The notes below the pieces were generated by a model. That model had not been told where the DNA came from. It saw nothing but the letters and a program-made list of their open reading frames with translations, and made no database searches. DNA of 64,000 nt. Origin: Paenibacillus selenitireducens. Its GTDB lineage: Bacteria > Bacillota > Bacilli > Paenibacillales > Paenibacillaceae. Below are positions 8,738 to 16,509 of the stretch, in pieces. The stretch is from NCBI RefSeq assembly GCF_002021565.1, contig NZ_MSZX01000002.1, positions 614,554-678,553 on the forward strand, in the 5' to 3' direction. A program made the position numbers and the translations under genes. Position 1 is the stretch's first letter. Each line of letters begins with the position of its first letter.

Positions 8738-9667
8738 ATGCGAATTGGAATCATCGGGCTCGGAGATATTGCCCGTAAAGCATATTTACCTATCATGACA
8801 GAGATCGAGGGCATCGAGCTTGTATTATGTACGCGGAATAGAGAGACATTGCATCGCTTAGCAGCTAAATATCGGGTGCGGGAAACGGTTGAAACGATCG
8901 ATCAGTTGATTCATGCCGGTATAGACGCGGCCTTCATCCATTCATCGACAGAATCCCATGTCCAAATAGCAGAACAACTATTGAGACAGGGAATTGCAGT
9001 CTTTGTGGATAAGCCAATTTCATATCACTATGAGGAAGCCAAGCGACTTGTTGAATTGGCGGAACAGTTGGGCATTCCGTTCATGGTTGGGTTTAACCGG
9101 AGATTCGCTCCAATGGTTGCTGCGATGAAGGAGATGGAGGAACGCCGCTTCGTTGTCATGCAAAAAAACAGGACGTATTTACCGGATTATGCGCGCCGGT
9201 TCGTGTTCGATGATTTCATTCATGTGGTGGATACGATCCGTTTCTTGGCGCCGGGAGAGATACTTGAGACACGGGTTACCCCTTACGTGAAGGAAGGCAA
9301 ACTGCATCACGTGATGCTTCAACTTGATGGTGATGGATTTAGCTGTATCGGCATCATGAATCGTGACAACGGCGCGACGGAAGAGATGCTTGAAGTGATG
9401 AATCCAGGCAACAAATGGGTCATTGACGGGTTAAATACAACGGTACATAAAGCAGGCAGTGAAGTACGTCAGCTGACATTTAAGGACTGGGATCCAGTTT
9501 TGTATCGAAGAGGATTTGTTCAGATGATCGATCATTTTCTCGCGTGTGTCCGCGAGAAGCAACCGCTCCAGATCACGCCGCAGGATGCACTGGAGAGCCA
9601 TCGACTGTGTGACATCATCGTGAATCAGGCAGAGGAGAGCGGAGCCCTGGCATTTCCTACATCATGA
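8738..9667 (+). CDS. Gfo/Idh/MocA family oxidoreductase
   Basis: 309 residues. ATG 8738 has AAGGAGG 7 bases upstream; the frame could extend to TTG 8717, which lacks a site. The N-terminal Rossmann motif is GIIGLGDIARKAYLP, the cofactor-proximal VDKPISYHYEEA (about 97) contains the family EKP-type lysine, and GFNRRFAP is a conserved turn of the C-terminal domain. It should be an NAD(P)-dependent sugar or inositol dehydrogenase. No sugar gene is adjacent, so the substrate is open. It stands alone between terminators. Confidence 0.85.
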   Translation: MRIGIIGLGDIARKAYLPIMTEIEGIELVLCTRNRETLHRLAAKYRVRETVETIDQLIHAGIDAAFIHSSTESHVQIAEQLLRQGIAVFVDKPISYHYEEAKRLVELAEQLGIPFMVGFNRRFAPMVAAMKEMEERRFVVMQKNRTYLPDYARRFVFDDFIHVVDTIRFLAPGEILETRVTPYVKEGKLHHVMLQLDGDGFSCIGIMNRDNGATEEMLEVMNPGNKWVIDGLNTTVHKAGSEVRQLTFKDWDPVLYRRGFVQMIDHFLACVREKQPLQITPQDALESHRLCDIIVNQAEESGALAFPTS

Positions 9668-9682
9668 ATGATATCGCGCACA

Positions 9683-9725
9683 AAGAACCGCACCTCGTTC
9701 TATTAAGACGAGATGCGGTTCTTTT
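9683..9725. terminator. Bidirectional terminator between convergent genes
   Basis: Stem AAGAACCGCACCTCGT / ACGAGATGCGGTTCTT around TCTATTAAG, with a T-run after it on the plus strand and A-rich sequence before it that gives a T-run on the minus strand. It serves the oxidoreductase and, from the other side, the small gene ending at 9731. Confidence 0.85.
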
Positions 9726-9730
9726 CCGCG

Positions 9731-9988
9731 TTAATACAAAGGATTTTGCGATCCGAAAGGCGGTGGCGGAGGTGGCTGGATGTAACAGCCGGGGAACGGG
9801 TGCATTGCTTGAATTTGATTCAACGGATAATGCTTTGTTGCAAATTGGGATTGATATAAATATTCAAGAAGATAGGCTTCGCCATTGCGAATGCAGCACA
9901 ATAGGCCAGAGGTTCCCGTTCCATCGATAAAAGATATTCCTACGGAAGCTCCAATGAGGGTGTTCATGTATGGCACATTAACGGGCAT
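9731..9988 (-). CDS. Small conserved-looking protein, possibly spore-associated
   Basis: 85 residues from the ATG at 9988 (minus), with AAGGAG well placed before it; the longer frame to 10018 has no site. The body (IGASVGISFIDGTGTSGLLC, then YLLEYLY, QFATKHYP, MHPFPGC) looks like a compact folded domain with a conserved-type cysteine at each end. A Pro-rich tail, PPPPPP, follows. I do not recognise an established function; small proteins of this general kind in Paenibacillaceae are often spore-associated, which is only a guess. The first codons directly abut the transporter remnant upstream. Confidence 0.65.
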   Translation of the reverse strand: MPVNVPYMNTLIGASVGISFIDGTGTSGLLCCIRNGEAYLLEYLYQSQFATKHYPLNQIQAMHPFPGCYIQPPPPPPFGSQNPLY

Positions 9989-10248
9989 GTGAACAACTCC
10001 TTTTCGTGTGGTTGACAACCAGACCGATAAGAACCGGCTTCAAATTCCGCCGTGCCAGCTCGAACGGGCTGACGCCGCAAATGGCCGCTGCCGGGATAAG
10101 CGCCCAAGGAATAATCGTTCCGCCCCCGACCCAGATGGCAGAGATTTGCCCGAGTGCCGTTAGGGTTGCGACACCGCTGTGGATCGCCGTTCCGAACAAA
10201 TTGGCGATGGAAGTAAGGGCCTTTCATTGCTTGTAATAGCATATTCAT
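9978..10248 (-). pseudogene. C-terminal fragment of a membrane transporter, frameshifted
   Basis: On the minus strand, a hydrophobic run (TALGQISAIWVGGGTIIPWA, then ALIPAAAICGVSPFELARRN and KPVLIGLVV) looks like the last two membrane helices of a permease. It has no ATG: in its frame a stop sits just upstream. The other frame supplies NMLLQAMK, and removing one base in GGCC at 10218-10222 would join them as AMKALTSIANLFGTAIHSG. The end runs straight into the ribosome binding site of the small gene at 9988. This looks like a decayed remnant whose body has been deleted. The transporter family was not identified. Confidence 0.6.
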
Positions 10249-10284
10249 ATGCCTAGATTGGGTGCATTTTGGCGCATGTCTACC

Positions 10285-10323
10285 TATAAAAAACCCCTAA
10301 CCTTCCACAGAAGATTAGGGTTC
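10285..10323 (-). terminator. Terminator of the yhhQ-queF operon
   Basis: On the minus strand CCCTAATCTTCTGTGGAAGGT and the following TAGGGG pair imperfectly (arms CCCTAA / TTAGGGG with an inner CTTC / GAAG) and are followed by TTTTTT. It lies 37 bases after the queF stop. Confidence 0.75.
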
Positions 10324-10359
10324 GTATGCCATTAAGGGGTTCGTATACCAAGCGTTCTA

Positions 10360-10860
10360 TTAACGGTTATCGATGCTTTCGGGGTACATATCATGCTGAT
10401 AGAGGCGTTGACGGGCAATAACCTCCCAAGTGGTTCCGGGTTTACCGTAATTGCAGTACGGATCGATGCTAATCCCGCCGCGCGGCGTAAATTTGCCCCA
10501 TACTTCTATATATTTCGGGTCCATCACCGCAATGAGATCATCCATGATCGTATTCACACAAGTCTCATGGAAATCGCCGTGATTTCGAAAAGAGAATAGG
10601 TATAGTTTCAACGATTTGCTTTCTACCATATTCACATCCGGCACATAACTAATATAGATCGTTGCGAAGTCCGGTTGACCCGTCATCGGGCAAAGACTCG
10701 TAAATTCGGGACAATTAAATTTGACGAAGTAATCCCGGTCCTGCTTCTTATTCACGAAGGTTTCGAGGATGTTAGGATCATACGTATAGGTATAAGCGGT
10801 GTTCTGGTTGCCGAGTAGGCTTAGTCCCTCGATGGGTTGTTGATTAGGCTGCGTGGTCAT
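10360..10860 (-). CDS. queF: NADPH-dependent 7-cyano-7-deazaguanine reductase QueF
   Basis: 166 residues, starting at the ATG at 10860 (minus) behind AAAGGAGG; the frame extends to 10914 inside yhhQ but without a start signal. It reduces preQ0 to preQ1 in queuosine synthesis. Visible motifs are the nucleophilic cysteine in [15 protein letters not shown] (about 55), the QueF signature [21 protein letters not shown] split over about 82-101, and RGGISIDPY near the C-terminus. Length fits the short unimodular QueF class. It overlaps yhhQ by 17 bases and so shares its riboswitch-controlled transcript. Confidence 0.95.
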   Translation of the reverse strand: MTTQPNQQPIEGLSLLGNQNTAYTYTYDPNILETFVNKKQDRDYFVKFNCPEFTSLCPMTGQPDFATIYISYVPDVNMVESKSLKLYLFSFRNHGDFHETCVNTIMDDLIAVMDPKYIEVWGKFTPRGGISIDPYCNYGKPGTTWEVIARQRLYQHDMYPESIDNR

Positions 10861-11530
10861 GATGAAAGGCCTCCTTTGGATAGTTGCGCGCCCATGCGAC
10901 AAGCGCATAGACAAGCGGTGTTAGTACAATGCAAAATGCAATTTTGATCACGTATTCGGTGCCGATAATCTTCCATATCTCCTGGGTCGGGACGCTGCCG
11001 ACAAAAGCAATCAGCGAGAATATCGATGTGTCGATCAACTGACTGACCATCGCACTGGCATTATTCCGCAACCACAAGTGACGTCCATTCGTCCGCCGAC
11101 GCAAACCCAAGAACATGTAAATGTCGAGGTTCTGCGATATGGAATAAGCGATGAGAGATGCAAGGACGATTCGCGGTACGCCAAGCAGCACACCTTCAAA
11201 GGCGTCTTGCCCTTGATAAAAAGATGCAGCAGGAAGTTTAACGGCGATCGTAAATAGACAGACCATGACGACATTGGCGGCAAGTCCGGTCCAGATCATG
11301 CGCTGTGCGATTTTTTTGCCCCAGACTTCGGAGACAGTATCCGCAATGACATACGTGAACGGGTAAAAGAGAATGGCGACCGTTGCTGAGGTAAAGCCAA
11401 AGCTAACGATCTTGGTTGCTACGATATTGGCGATCATCACGCAGCAAATAAAGAGGCCCGACAACAAGAGCAGCTTCTTCGTGCTTTGTTCAACGGGTAA
11501 AAACGGGGTTAATTCTTGGTTCTGTGGCAT
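10844..11530 (-). CDS. yhhQ: Queuosine precursor transporter (YhhQ/VUT family)
   Basis: 228 residues from the ATG at 11530 (minus), immediately after CTAGGAGGG; the frame extends to 11632 but those bases are the riboswitch leader. About six membrane helices are visible, e.g. [20 protein letters not shown] and [20 protein letters not shown]. The family imports preQ0/preQ1-type precursors; substrate assignment here is supported by the downstream queF and the leader motif. The C-terminus ([20 protein letters not shown]) overlaps the queF start. Confidence 0.9.
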   Translation of the reverse strand: MPQNQELTPFLPVEQSTKKLLLLSGLFICCVMIANIVATKIVSFGFTSATVAILFYPFTYVIADTVSEVWGKKIAQRMIWTGLAANVVMVCLFTIAVKLPAASFYQGQDAFEGVLLGVPRIVLASLIAYSISQNLDIYMFLGLRRRTNGRHLWLRNNASAMVSQLIDTSIFSLIAFVGSVPTQEIWKIIGTEYVIKIAFCIVLTPLVYALVAWARNYPKEAFHHDHAA

Positions 11531-11537
11531 AGGGTGC

Positions 11538-11581
11538 CCTCCTAGTTTTGTTTTAACAGAGGCGGAGATTTCGAACTCTGT
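11538..11581 (-). promoter_or_regulatory. preQ1-I riboswitch in the yhhQ-queF leader
   Basis: Reading the minus strand from 11581: stem ACAGAG / CTCTGT with the loop TTCGAAATCTCCGC, an A-rich single strand TTAAAACAAAAC, then TAGGAGGG. That order (P1 hairpin, A-rich tail, 3' strand of the pseudoknot) is the preQ1-I layout. The loop bases CTCC can pair with GGAG, which is the Shine-Dalgarno sequence of yhhQ, so ligand binding would block translation. The two downstream genes are queuosine genes, which supports the call. Confidence 0.82.
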
Positions 11582-11617
11582 CTTATGTTTTTCGCTGTCG
11601 TATCGACAACCTGAAAC

Positions 11618-11646
11618 ATTATAGCACTCCATTCCGCATTCGTCAT
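11618..11646 (-). promoter_or_regulatory. Sigma-A-like promoter of yhhQ-queF
   Basis: On the minus strand ATGACG, a 17-base spacer, and TATAAT. The expected start near 11611 gives a leader of about 80 bases containing the riboswitch. Confidence 0.6.
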
Positions 11647-11748
11647 CTTATTTTCTATATCAAAAACAAATAAACATATTCAAACAAGAACAGAAAATGA
11701 TATACTATTTCCTATAATCAAGAATTCGGATAAATGTGGAGGATGGAT

Positions 11749-12507
11749 ATGCTGGTAGCAGAGCGTTACGATCGAATTGTACAATGGGTCAACGAAAGGG
11801 GAAGTATCCGGGTTACGGAGTTAAGCGAGTTATGTCAGGTCACAGAAGAGACGATTCGCCGGGATTTAGATCGATTGGAAAGTGCGGGAAGATTGCGCCG
11901 AAGCCATGGCGGAGCTGTGAGTGTGAAGGATCAGCAACCGGAAATTCCGTTCTTCGAGCGCGAAGTGACGAATGCAGAGGAGAAGAAGCGGATTGCGCAG
12001 GCAGCCCTTCAGCGCATTCAACCGAACGATCGGATTATTCTCGACGCAAGCACAACTGCATGGTATATGGCTTGTATGATGCCGGATATTCCGCTTACGG
12101 TGTTAACCAATTCCATCAAAGTCGCGACCGAGTTAAGCAGCAAGGAAAAAATTCAAGTGATCTCTACGGGCGGAATTCTGGCATCCAAATCACTATCTTT
12201 TGTCGGACCGTTGACGGAACGGACGCTAGAAGCGTATCATGTGGATACGGCATTTATTTCCTGCAAAGGGATCCGTCTAGACCGCGGCTTAAGTGAATCG
12301 AACGAATTGCAAGCGATGGTGAAACGAACGATGATTAGCATATCCGATCAAGTGATCGTATTAGCCGATTCGAGTAAGTTCGGGATTCAAGCTTTTACCC
12401 GTGTGGGAGCATTGCAACAAGCAAGTGAGATTATTACGGATTCAGGTCTTGCTGAAGACATTTTAACGGAGCTTCAGGAGCAAGGAATTCCAACAACGAT
12501 GGTGTAA
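11749..12507 (+). CDS. DeoR-family transcriptional regulator
   Basis: 252 residues. ATG 11749 is chosen over ATGs at 11734 and 11743 because GGAGG ends 6 bases before it. The N-terminal helix-turn-helix is the DeoR signature (ELSELCQVTEETIRRDLDRL, then GRLRRSHGGAV). The C-terminal DeoRC effector domain shows ILDASTTAWYMA, VLTNSIKVATEL and VIVLADSSKFGIQAF, the loops that bind phosphorylated sugars. It stands alone, with no adjacent sugar operon on its strand. The upstream gap is shared with the divergent yhhQ promoter. Confidence 0.88.
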   Translation: MLVAERYDRIVQWVNERGSIRVTELSELCQVTEETIRRDLDRLESAGRLRRSHGGAVSVKDQQPEIPFFEREVTNAEEKKRIAQAALQRIQPNDRIILDASTTAWYMACMMPDIPLTVLTNSIKVATELSSKEKIQVISTGGILASKSLSFVGPLTERTLEAYHVDTAFISCKGIRLDRGLSESNELQAMVKRTMISISDQVIVLADSSKFGIQAFTRVGALQQASEIITDSGLAEDILTELQEQGIPTTMV

Positions 12508-12538
12508 ATTGTAAACTGGGGAGTAATCCCGTAGCGAG

Positions 12539-12565
12539 GCTTGGCGTAATTACGTCAAGCTTTCC
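12539..12565 (+). terminator. Hairpin between deoR-type gene and lutA
   Basis: Near-perfect stem GCTTGGCGTAA / TTACGTCAAGC followed by TTTCC. The T tail is short, so termination may be partial. Confidence 0.5.
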
Positions 12566-12576
12566 AAGACATCAAC

Positions 12577-12587
12577 ATGTCTGACAA
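12577..12587 (+). promoter_or_regulatory. Candidate FadR/LutR-type operator before lutA
   Basis: ATGTCTGACAA matches five of the six fixed bases of TNGTNNNACNA, the half-site pattern recognised by LldR/FadR-type GntR regulators. It lies 38 bases before lutA, and the fourth gene of the cluster encodes such a regulator. Binding is inferred. Confidence 0.45.
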
Positions 12588-12625
12588 CCTGATAATAAGA
12601 TGAACAAGATGATGAGGTGTGCGTA

Positions 12626-13357
12626 ATGAAAGTGTCCTTATTTATTACCTGTTTAAGCGATGCGATTTATCCGCGTGTCGGGGAAGCGATGGTGCGATTA
12701 TTGGCCCGTTACGGCGTGCAGGTTGAATTTCCAAAGCAGCAGACATGCTGTGGGCAACCGGCTTTTAATAGCGGTTATTGGGATGAAGCAAGAGAATCGG
12801 CGCGTACGCTGCTTGCCGCTTTTGACGATAGTGATTTTGTGATTTCGCCATCCGGCTCATGTACGGGAATGATTCAGCATTACTATCCCAAGCTATTCGA
12901 GAAAGATCCCGTCATGTTGGAGAAGTCCAAACGTCTGCAAGCCAAAACCTATGAGTTCACGCAATTTCTTGTACAAGTGTTGGGCGTTACTGATGTCGGC
13001 GCCGTATTCCCGCATAAGGTGACGTATCATCCTTCTTGTCACGGAAGCCGATTGTTAGGCATTAAAGACGAACCCATGACATTGATGCAAAATGTAAAAG
13101 GCATGGAATTGATACCGCTTCCATTTGCGGAAGACTGCTGCGGGTTCGGGGGAACCTTTGCCGTCAAAATGTCGGAAATTTCCGCTGCCATGGTATCGGA
13201 GAAAGCACAACATGTGTTAGAGACGGAAGCTGAAGTGCTTGTCGGTCTGGACATGGGCTGCATGATGAATATTTCCGGAAACTTGATGTACCAAGGCAAG
13301 CCAGTGCGTGTCATGCACTTAGCTGAGCTATTGTACGAAGGAGTGAAGCTAGCATGA
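12626..13357 (+). CDS. lutA: Lactate utilisation protein LutA
   Basis: 243 residues from ATG 12626 (GATGAGG upstream; a GTG at 12617 is an in-frame alternative). Two CCG domains are visible, QTCCGQPAFNSG near residue 37 and EDCCGFGGTFAVK near 170, which hold Fe-S clusters in GlpC/HdrB-like subunits. LutABC oxidises L-lactate to pyruvate in Bacillales. The gene overlaps lutB by four bases. Confidence 0.93.
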   Translation: MKVSLFITCLSDAIYPRVGEAMVRLLARYGVQVEFPKQQTCCGQPAFNSGYWDEARESARTLLAAFDDSDFVISPSGSCTGMIQHYYPKLFEKDPVMLEKSKRLQAKTYEFTQFLVQVLGVTDVGAVFPHKVTYHPSCHGSRLLGIKDEPMTLMQNVKGMELIPLPFAEDCCGFGGTFAVKMSEISAAMVSEKAQHVLETEAEVLVGLDMGCMMNISGNLMYQGKPVRVMHLAELLYEGVKLA

Positions 13358-14868
13358 ATCATGGGCAGACACAACCAGCTACCGTGAAAGAACGGTCTCA
13401 TATAGCATTAAACAACGAATTTTTGCGAAAAGCTGTGAAGTTTACCACAGAACGGCTGCGGAACGGGAAAAAGAAAGCGTCGGAGGAGCATGGCAATTGG
13501 GAAGAATGGCGCGAACGTGGAAAGCAAATCCGCCTGCATACGATTGCGCATTTGGACTACTACCTCAATCAATTTGTAGAGAATGCGAGAGCAAATGGCG
13601 TGCATGTCCATTTTGCAGCTGACGGCAAGGAAGCGGTAGAGCTTTCCATGAAAATCGCGGCTTCCAAGCAAGCGAAATCGGTTGTGAAGTCGAAATCCAT
13701 GGTGTCCGAGGAGCTGCATATTAACCACGCTTTAGAGGAAATGGGCATTGAAGCGGTGGAGACGGATCTTGGCGAATATATCATTCAGTTGGCAGGGGAG
13801 ACGCCTTCCCACATTATTATTCCAGCGATTCATAAGAACCGCTATCAGATTGCCGAATTATTATCCAAGGAAGCAGGGGAGACCCTGCCAGCGGATACGT
13901 CGATTCTTGCGGGATTCGTGCGTCGGAAGTTACGGGAGAAATTCCTGGAAGCCGAGATCGGCATGACGGGATGCAACTTCGCGATTGCGGAGACAGGCTC
14001 CATGGTTCTCTTCGAAAATGAAGGAAATGCGCGGATGGTCTCTACCGTGCCCAAGACGCAGATTACCTTGATGGGAATGGAGCGCATTATTCCAACCTTC
14101 GCGGATCTTGAGGTGATGGCGACGCTGCTGCCGCGCTCAGCAACGGGACAGAAGCTTACCGTATACATGTCCGCGATTACGGGTCCCAAACGCACTGTCG
14201 ATGGCGATGGGCCAGAAGAAATGCACATTATTATTGTTGATAATGGAAGATCCCTGCAATTGGGAGATCCAGAATTCCAAGAGCTATTGAACTGTATTCG
14301 CTGCGGCGCCTGCTTGAACGCTTGCCCCGTCTATCGGCACATCGGCGGTCATGCTTATGGCGGAACTTACAGCGGGCCGATAGGGGCGGTATTGACCCCG
14401 GCGCTGCAGAGTAATGTCGCAGAATGGGACGATATCGCGAATGCTTCGAGTTTATGCGGGGCTTGCTATGAAGCTTGTCCGGTCAAAATCCCGCTGCACG
14501 ATATGCTCGTCTACCTGCGGAATCGGAAGGTGGAAAAAGGCTACGGGCAGACCGCAGAGAAAATCGGAATGAAAGGTTTTGCCGCCATCATGTCGAACTC
14601 CAAACGGATGCGAAGCGTTGTGAAGTTAGGACAAATCGGTCAGAAACTTGTCGTTCGCCAAGGACTTATCAAGACCAAAATCGGACCGTTGAAGGGCTGG
14701 AATAGCGTAAGATATTTGCCAAGCTTACCGAATGAATCGTTCCGGGAACGCTGGGATTCGTTGGTGCAAGAAGTGAAGAACGAGAATTCGCCGATGTCGG
14801 AGGATATTCGGACGCGGATGGAACAGGCCTTGAAGCAACGTGAGAATGGGGGAAGAAGCCATGGCTGA
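13354..14868 (+). CDS. lutB: Lactate utilisation iron-sulfur protein LutB
   Basis: 504 residues. The N-terminal two thirds are the LUD domain. Two ferredoxin-type cluster motifs follow: CIRCGACLNACPVY (about 313) and CGACYEACPVKIP (about 367). Length and domain order match LutB/YkgF. It should pass electrons from lactate oxidation within the LutABC complex. The start overlaps lutA (ATGA), and the end overlaps lutC by eight bases. Confidence 0.93.
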   Translation: MNHGQTQPATVKERSHIALNNEFLRKAVKFTTERLRNGKKKASEEHGNWEEWRERGKQIRLHTIAHLDYYLNQFVENARANGVHVHFAADGKEAVELSMKIAASKQAKSVVKSKSMVSEELHINHALEEMGIEAVETDLGEYIIQLAGETPSHIIIPAIHKNRYQIAELLSKEAGETLPADTSILAGFVRRKLREKFLEAEIGMTGCNFAIAETGSMVLFENEGNARMVSTVPKTQITLMGMERIIPTFADLEVMATLLPRSATGQKLTVYMSAITGPKRTVDGDGPEEMHIIIVDNGRSLQLGDPEFQELLNCIRCGACLNACPVYRHIGGHAYGGTYSGPIGAVLTPALQSNVAEWDDIANASSLCGACYEACPVKIPLHDMLVYLRNRKVEKGYGQTAEKIGMKGFAAIMSNSKRMRSVVKLGQIGQKLVVRQGLIKTKIGPLKGWNSVRYLPSLPNESFRERWDSLVQEVKNENSPMSEDIRTRMEQALKQRENGGRSHG

Positions 14869-15586
14869 GCAAGAGTTGACTTTACTGGAACAGCTGGAGA
14901 AGGAATCGCGTGCGAAGCAAGCGAAGTTTATCGGCGGGATTGCTGCCAAGTTAGGGCGGCAAGAGATTGCGAAGAAGCCTGTGCATCCTTTTCGCGGTGC
15001 CCCTGATTTCTGGACGCAGTTAGAGTGGTCTCAGGAAGAACGAATTGAACGGTTTATGGACAATTGGCAAAGTGTTGGCGGGCATGCCTTTCATTTCGCA
15101 ACGATGGAGGAGGCGAAGCAATTTATTGCGGAACGTGCGCTTGAATTGGAAGCAAAGCATATCATTCGCCAGAATCAACCGGAATTGAATGAGCTGGGAC
15201 TGGAAGAAGCGCTCCCGGAGGTAGATATTCAGGTATGGAATCATAACCCGGCAGAAAATTGGAAAGCACATGCGGCAGGCGCGGATATCGGGCTGGTCGT
15301 TGTCGATCATGCGATTGCCTATACAGGAACGATTACGGTATTATCATCTCAAGACAAGGGCAGATCGGTGAGCTTGTTGCCTACAGTGATGATGGCCATC
15401 ATTCCAGTGGAACGCCTCAAGACACGGATGGGAGAAGTCATGACTCATTTTGACGGGGCACGACGGGAAGATCTGCCCGCAGGGATCCACTTTATCACAG
15501 GCCCAAGCCGATCCTCAGATATCGAGAACGACTTGACGATTGGGGTTCATGGTCCCGGGATTGTATACGCGCTGATTGTGGGTTAG
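14861..15586 (+). CDS. lutC: Lactate utilisation protein LutC
   Basis: 241 residues, LUD-domain subunit of the lactate oxidase complex. ATG 14861 follows GGGGGAAGAAGCC; a GTG at 14840 in frame has no site. Typical LutC stretches are ADIGLVVVDHAIAYTGTITV (about 145), LLPTVMMAIIP and HFITGPSRSSDIENDLTIGV near the end. It overlaps lutB by eight bases, so the three subunits are translationally coupled. Confidence 0.92.
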   Translation: MAEQELTLLEQLEKESRAKQAKFIGGIAAKLGRQEIAKKPVHPFRGAPDFWTQLEWSQEERIERFMDNWQSVGGHAFHFATMEEAKQFIAERALELEAKHIIRQNQPELNELGLEEALPEVDIQVWNHNPAENWKAHAAGADIGLVVVDHAIAYTGTITVLSSQDKGRSVSLLPTVMMAIIPVERLKTRMGEVMTHFDGARREDLPAGIHFITGPSRSSDIENDLTIGVHGPGIVYALIVG

Positions 15587-15611
15587 GCAATAGATTGGAG
15601 CAGTGGAACGG

Positions 15612-16319
15612 ATGGAAATTACGAGACTGGCAAAGAAAAACCATTATGAAGAAATAACGGAACAACTGCAGCGGTTAATTTTGGACGGAAGTTTGAAGGT
15701 AGGAGATAAGCTGCCCTCCACGAAGGAATTATCGGAACGGTTCGGCGTAGGACGTTCGACCACGCGGGAGGCGCTGAGTGCGCTGAAAGCGATGGGTTTG
15801 ATCGAGATTCGCCAAGGCGGAGGATGCACCGTCATCTCGTCATCTCCCTTGGAAGTGGAGCTTCCTGAACTTCGTACTTTGCGTTTGAACCGAAGTACGG
15901 TGCTTGAGTTGATTGAAGCGCGCCAAACGCTTGAGGTATCTAATGCGGCGTTGGCTGCGGAGAAAGGTTCCGATGAGGATATTCATGCGCTGAACGATAT
16001 TGTGAAACGGATGGAACAGAGCATTGGCGATGATCAAGTCGGCGAACAGACGGATGTGCAATTCCATCGCGCTTTAGCCCAAGCGACGCATAATTCCATT
16101 CTTGTCCGCATGTTCGATTCAATATCGGAACAGATGGAACTCGCCATCCAAGAGACGCGACGCGTGGAAATCTATGCGAATCGGGCGGTGGCTGAACAGC
16201 TGTATCGCGAGCATTTAGCGATTTTTCACGCCGTGCAGGAGAGACGGCCTGAGGATGCCGCGCTAGCGATGAAGTCCCATTTACAGCATGTCGAAGGGAT
16301 ATTAATGAAATATCTATAA
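15612..16319 (+). CDS. FadR/GntR-type regulator of the lut operon
   Basis: 235 residues; ATG 15612 is preferred to GTG 15603, which is only two bases from GGAG. The N-terminal winged helix carries the GntR signature (GDKLPSTKELSERFGVGRST, then REALSALKAMGLIEIRQGGG). The C-terminal all-helical FCD domain contains the metal-ligand pattern in DVQFHRALAQATHN and AIFHAVQERRPEDA. Placed 25 bases after lutC, it is the equivalent of B. subtilis LutR, which responds to L-lactate. A matching operator candidate lies before lutA. Confidence 0.88.
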   Translation: MEITRLAKKNHYEEITEQLQRLILDGSLKVGDKLPSTKELSERFGVGRSTTREALSALKAMGLIEIRQGGGCTVISSSPLEVELPELRTLRLNRSTVLELIEARQTLEVSNAALAAEKGSDEDIHALNDIVKRMEQSIGDDQVGEQTDVQFHRALAQATHNSILVRMFDSISEQMELAIQETRRVEIYANRAVAEQLYREHLAIFHAVQERRPEDAALAMKSHLQHVEGILMKYL

Positions 16320-16335
16320 CCATCCTTACAAGCGA

Positions 16336-16375
16336 AACCGTTGGAGAAGCAGCTCCAACGGTTTTCTTTATTTTT
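16336..16375 (+). terminator. Terminator of the lut cluster
   Basis: Perfect 11-bp stem AACCGTTGGAG / CTCCAACGGTT around AAGCAG, then TTCTTTATTTTT. Confidence 0.9.
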
Positions 16376-16509
16376 ACATAAAAAAGTAAAGAAAACGAAA
16401 GTGGATGTCAATGAATTGAAATTGTTTCCATTCGGTTCGGAGATTACAATCTTAGTTGTAGACAAGGGTTGTCAATTATTCTGTAGCTGGTGACGAAGGA
16501 GGAGCAATC

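Noticed and set aside
9664-9930. 88-codon plus-strand ORF after the oxidoreductase
   Set aside because: Its first part is the bidirectional terminator hairpin and the rest is antisense to the small minus-strand gene with a good ribosome site.
11736-12296. 186-codon ORF overlapping the DeoR-type gene
   Set aside because: Shifted frame of an obvious DeoR regulator; basic, Cys-rich product without a family pattern.
16420-16434. TGAAATTGTTTCCA as a cre site before the SurA-like gene
   Set aside because: Lacks the central CG that CcpA sites require.
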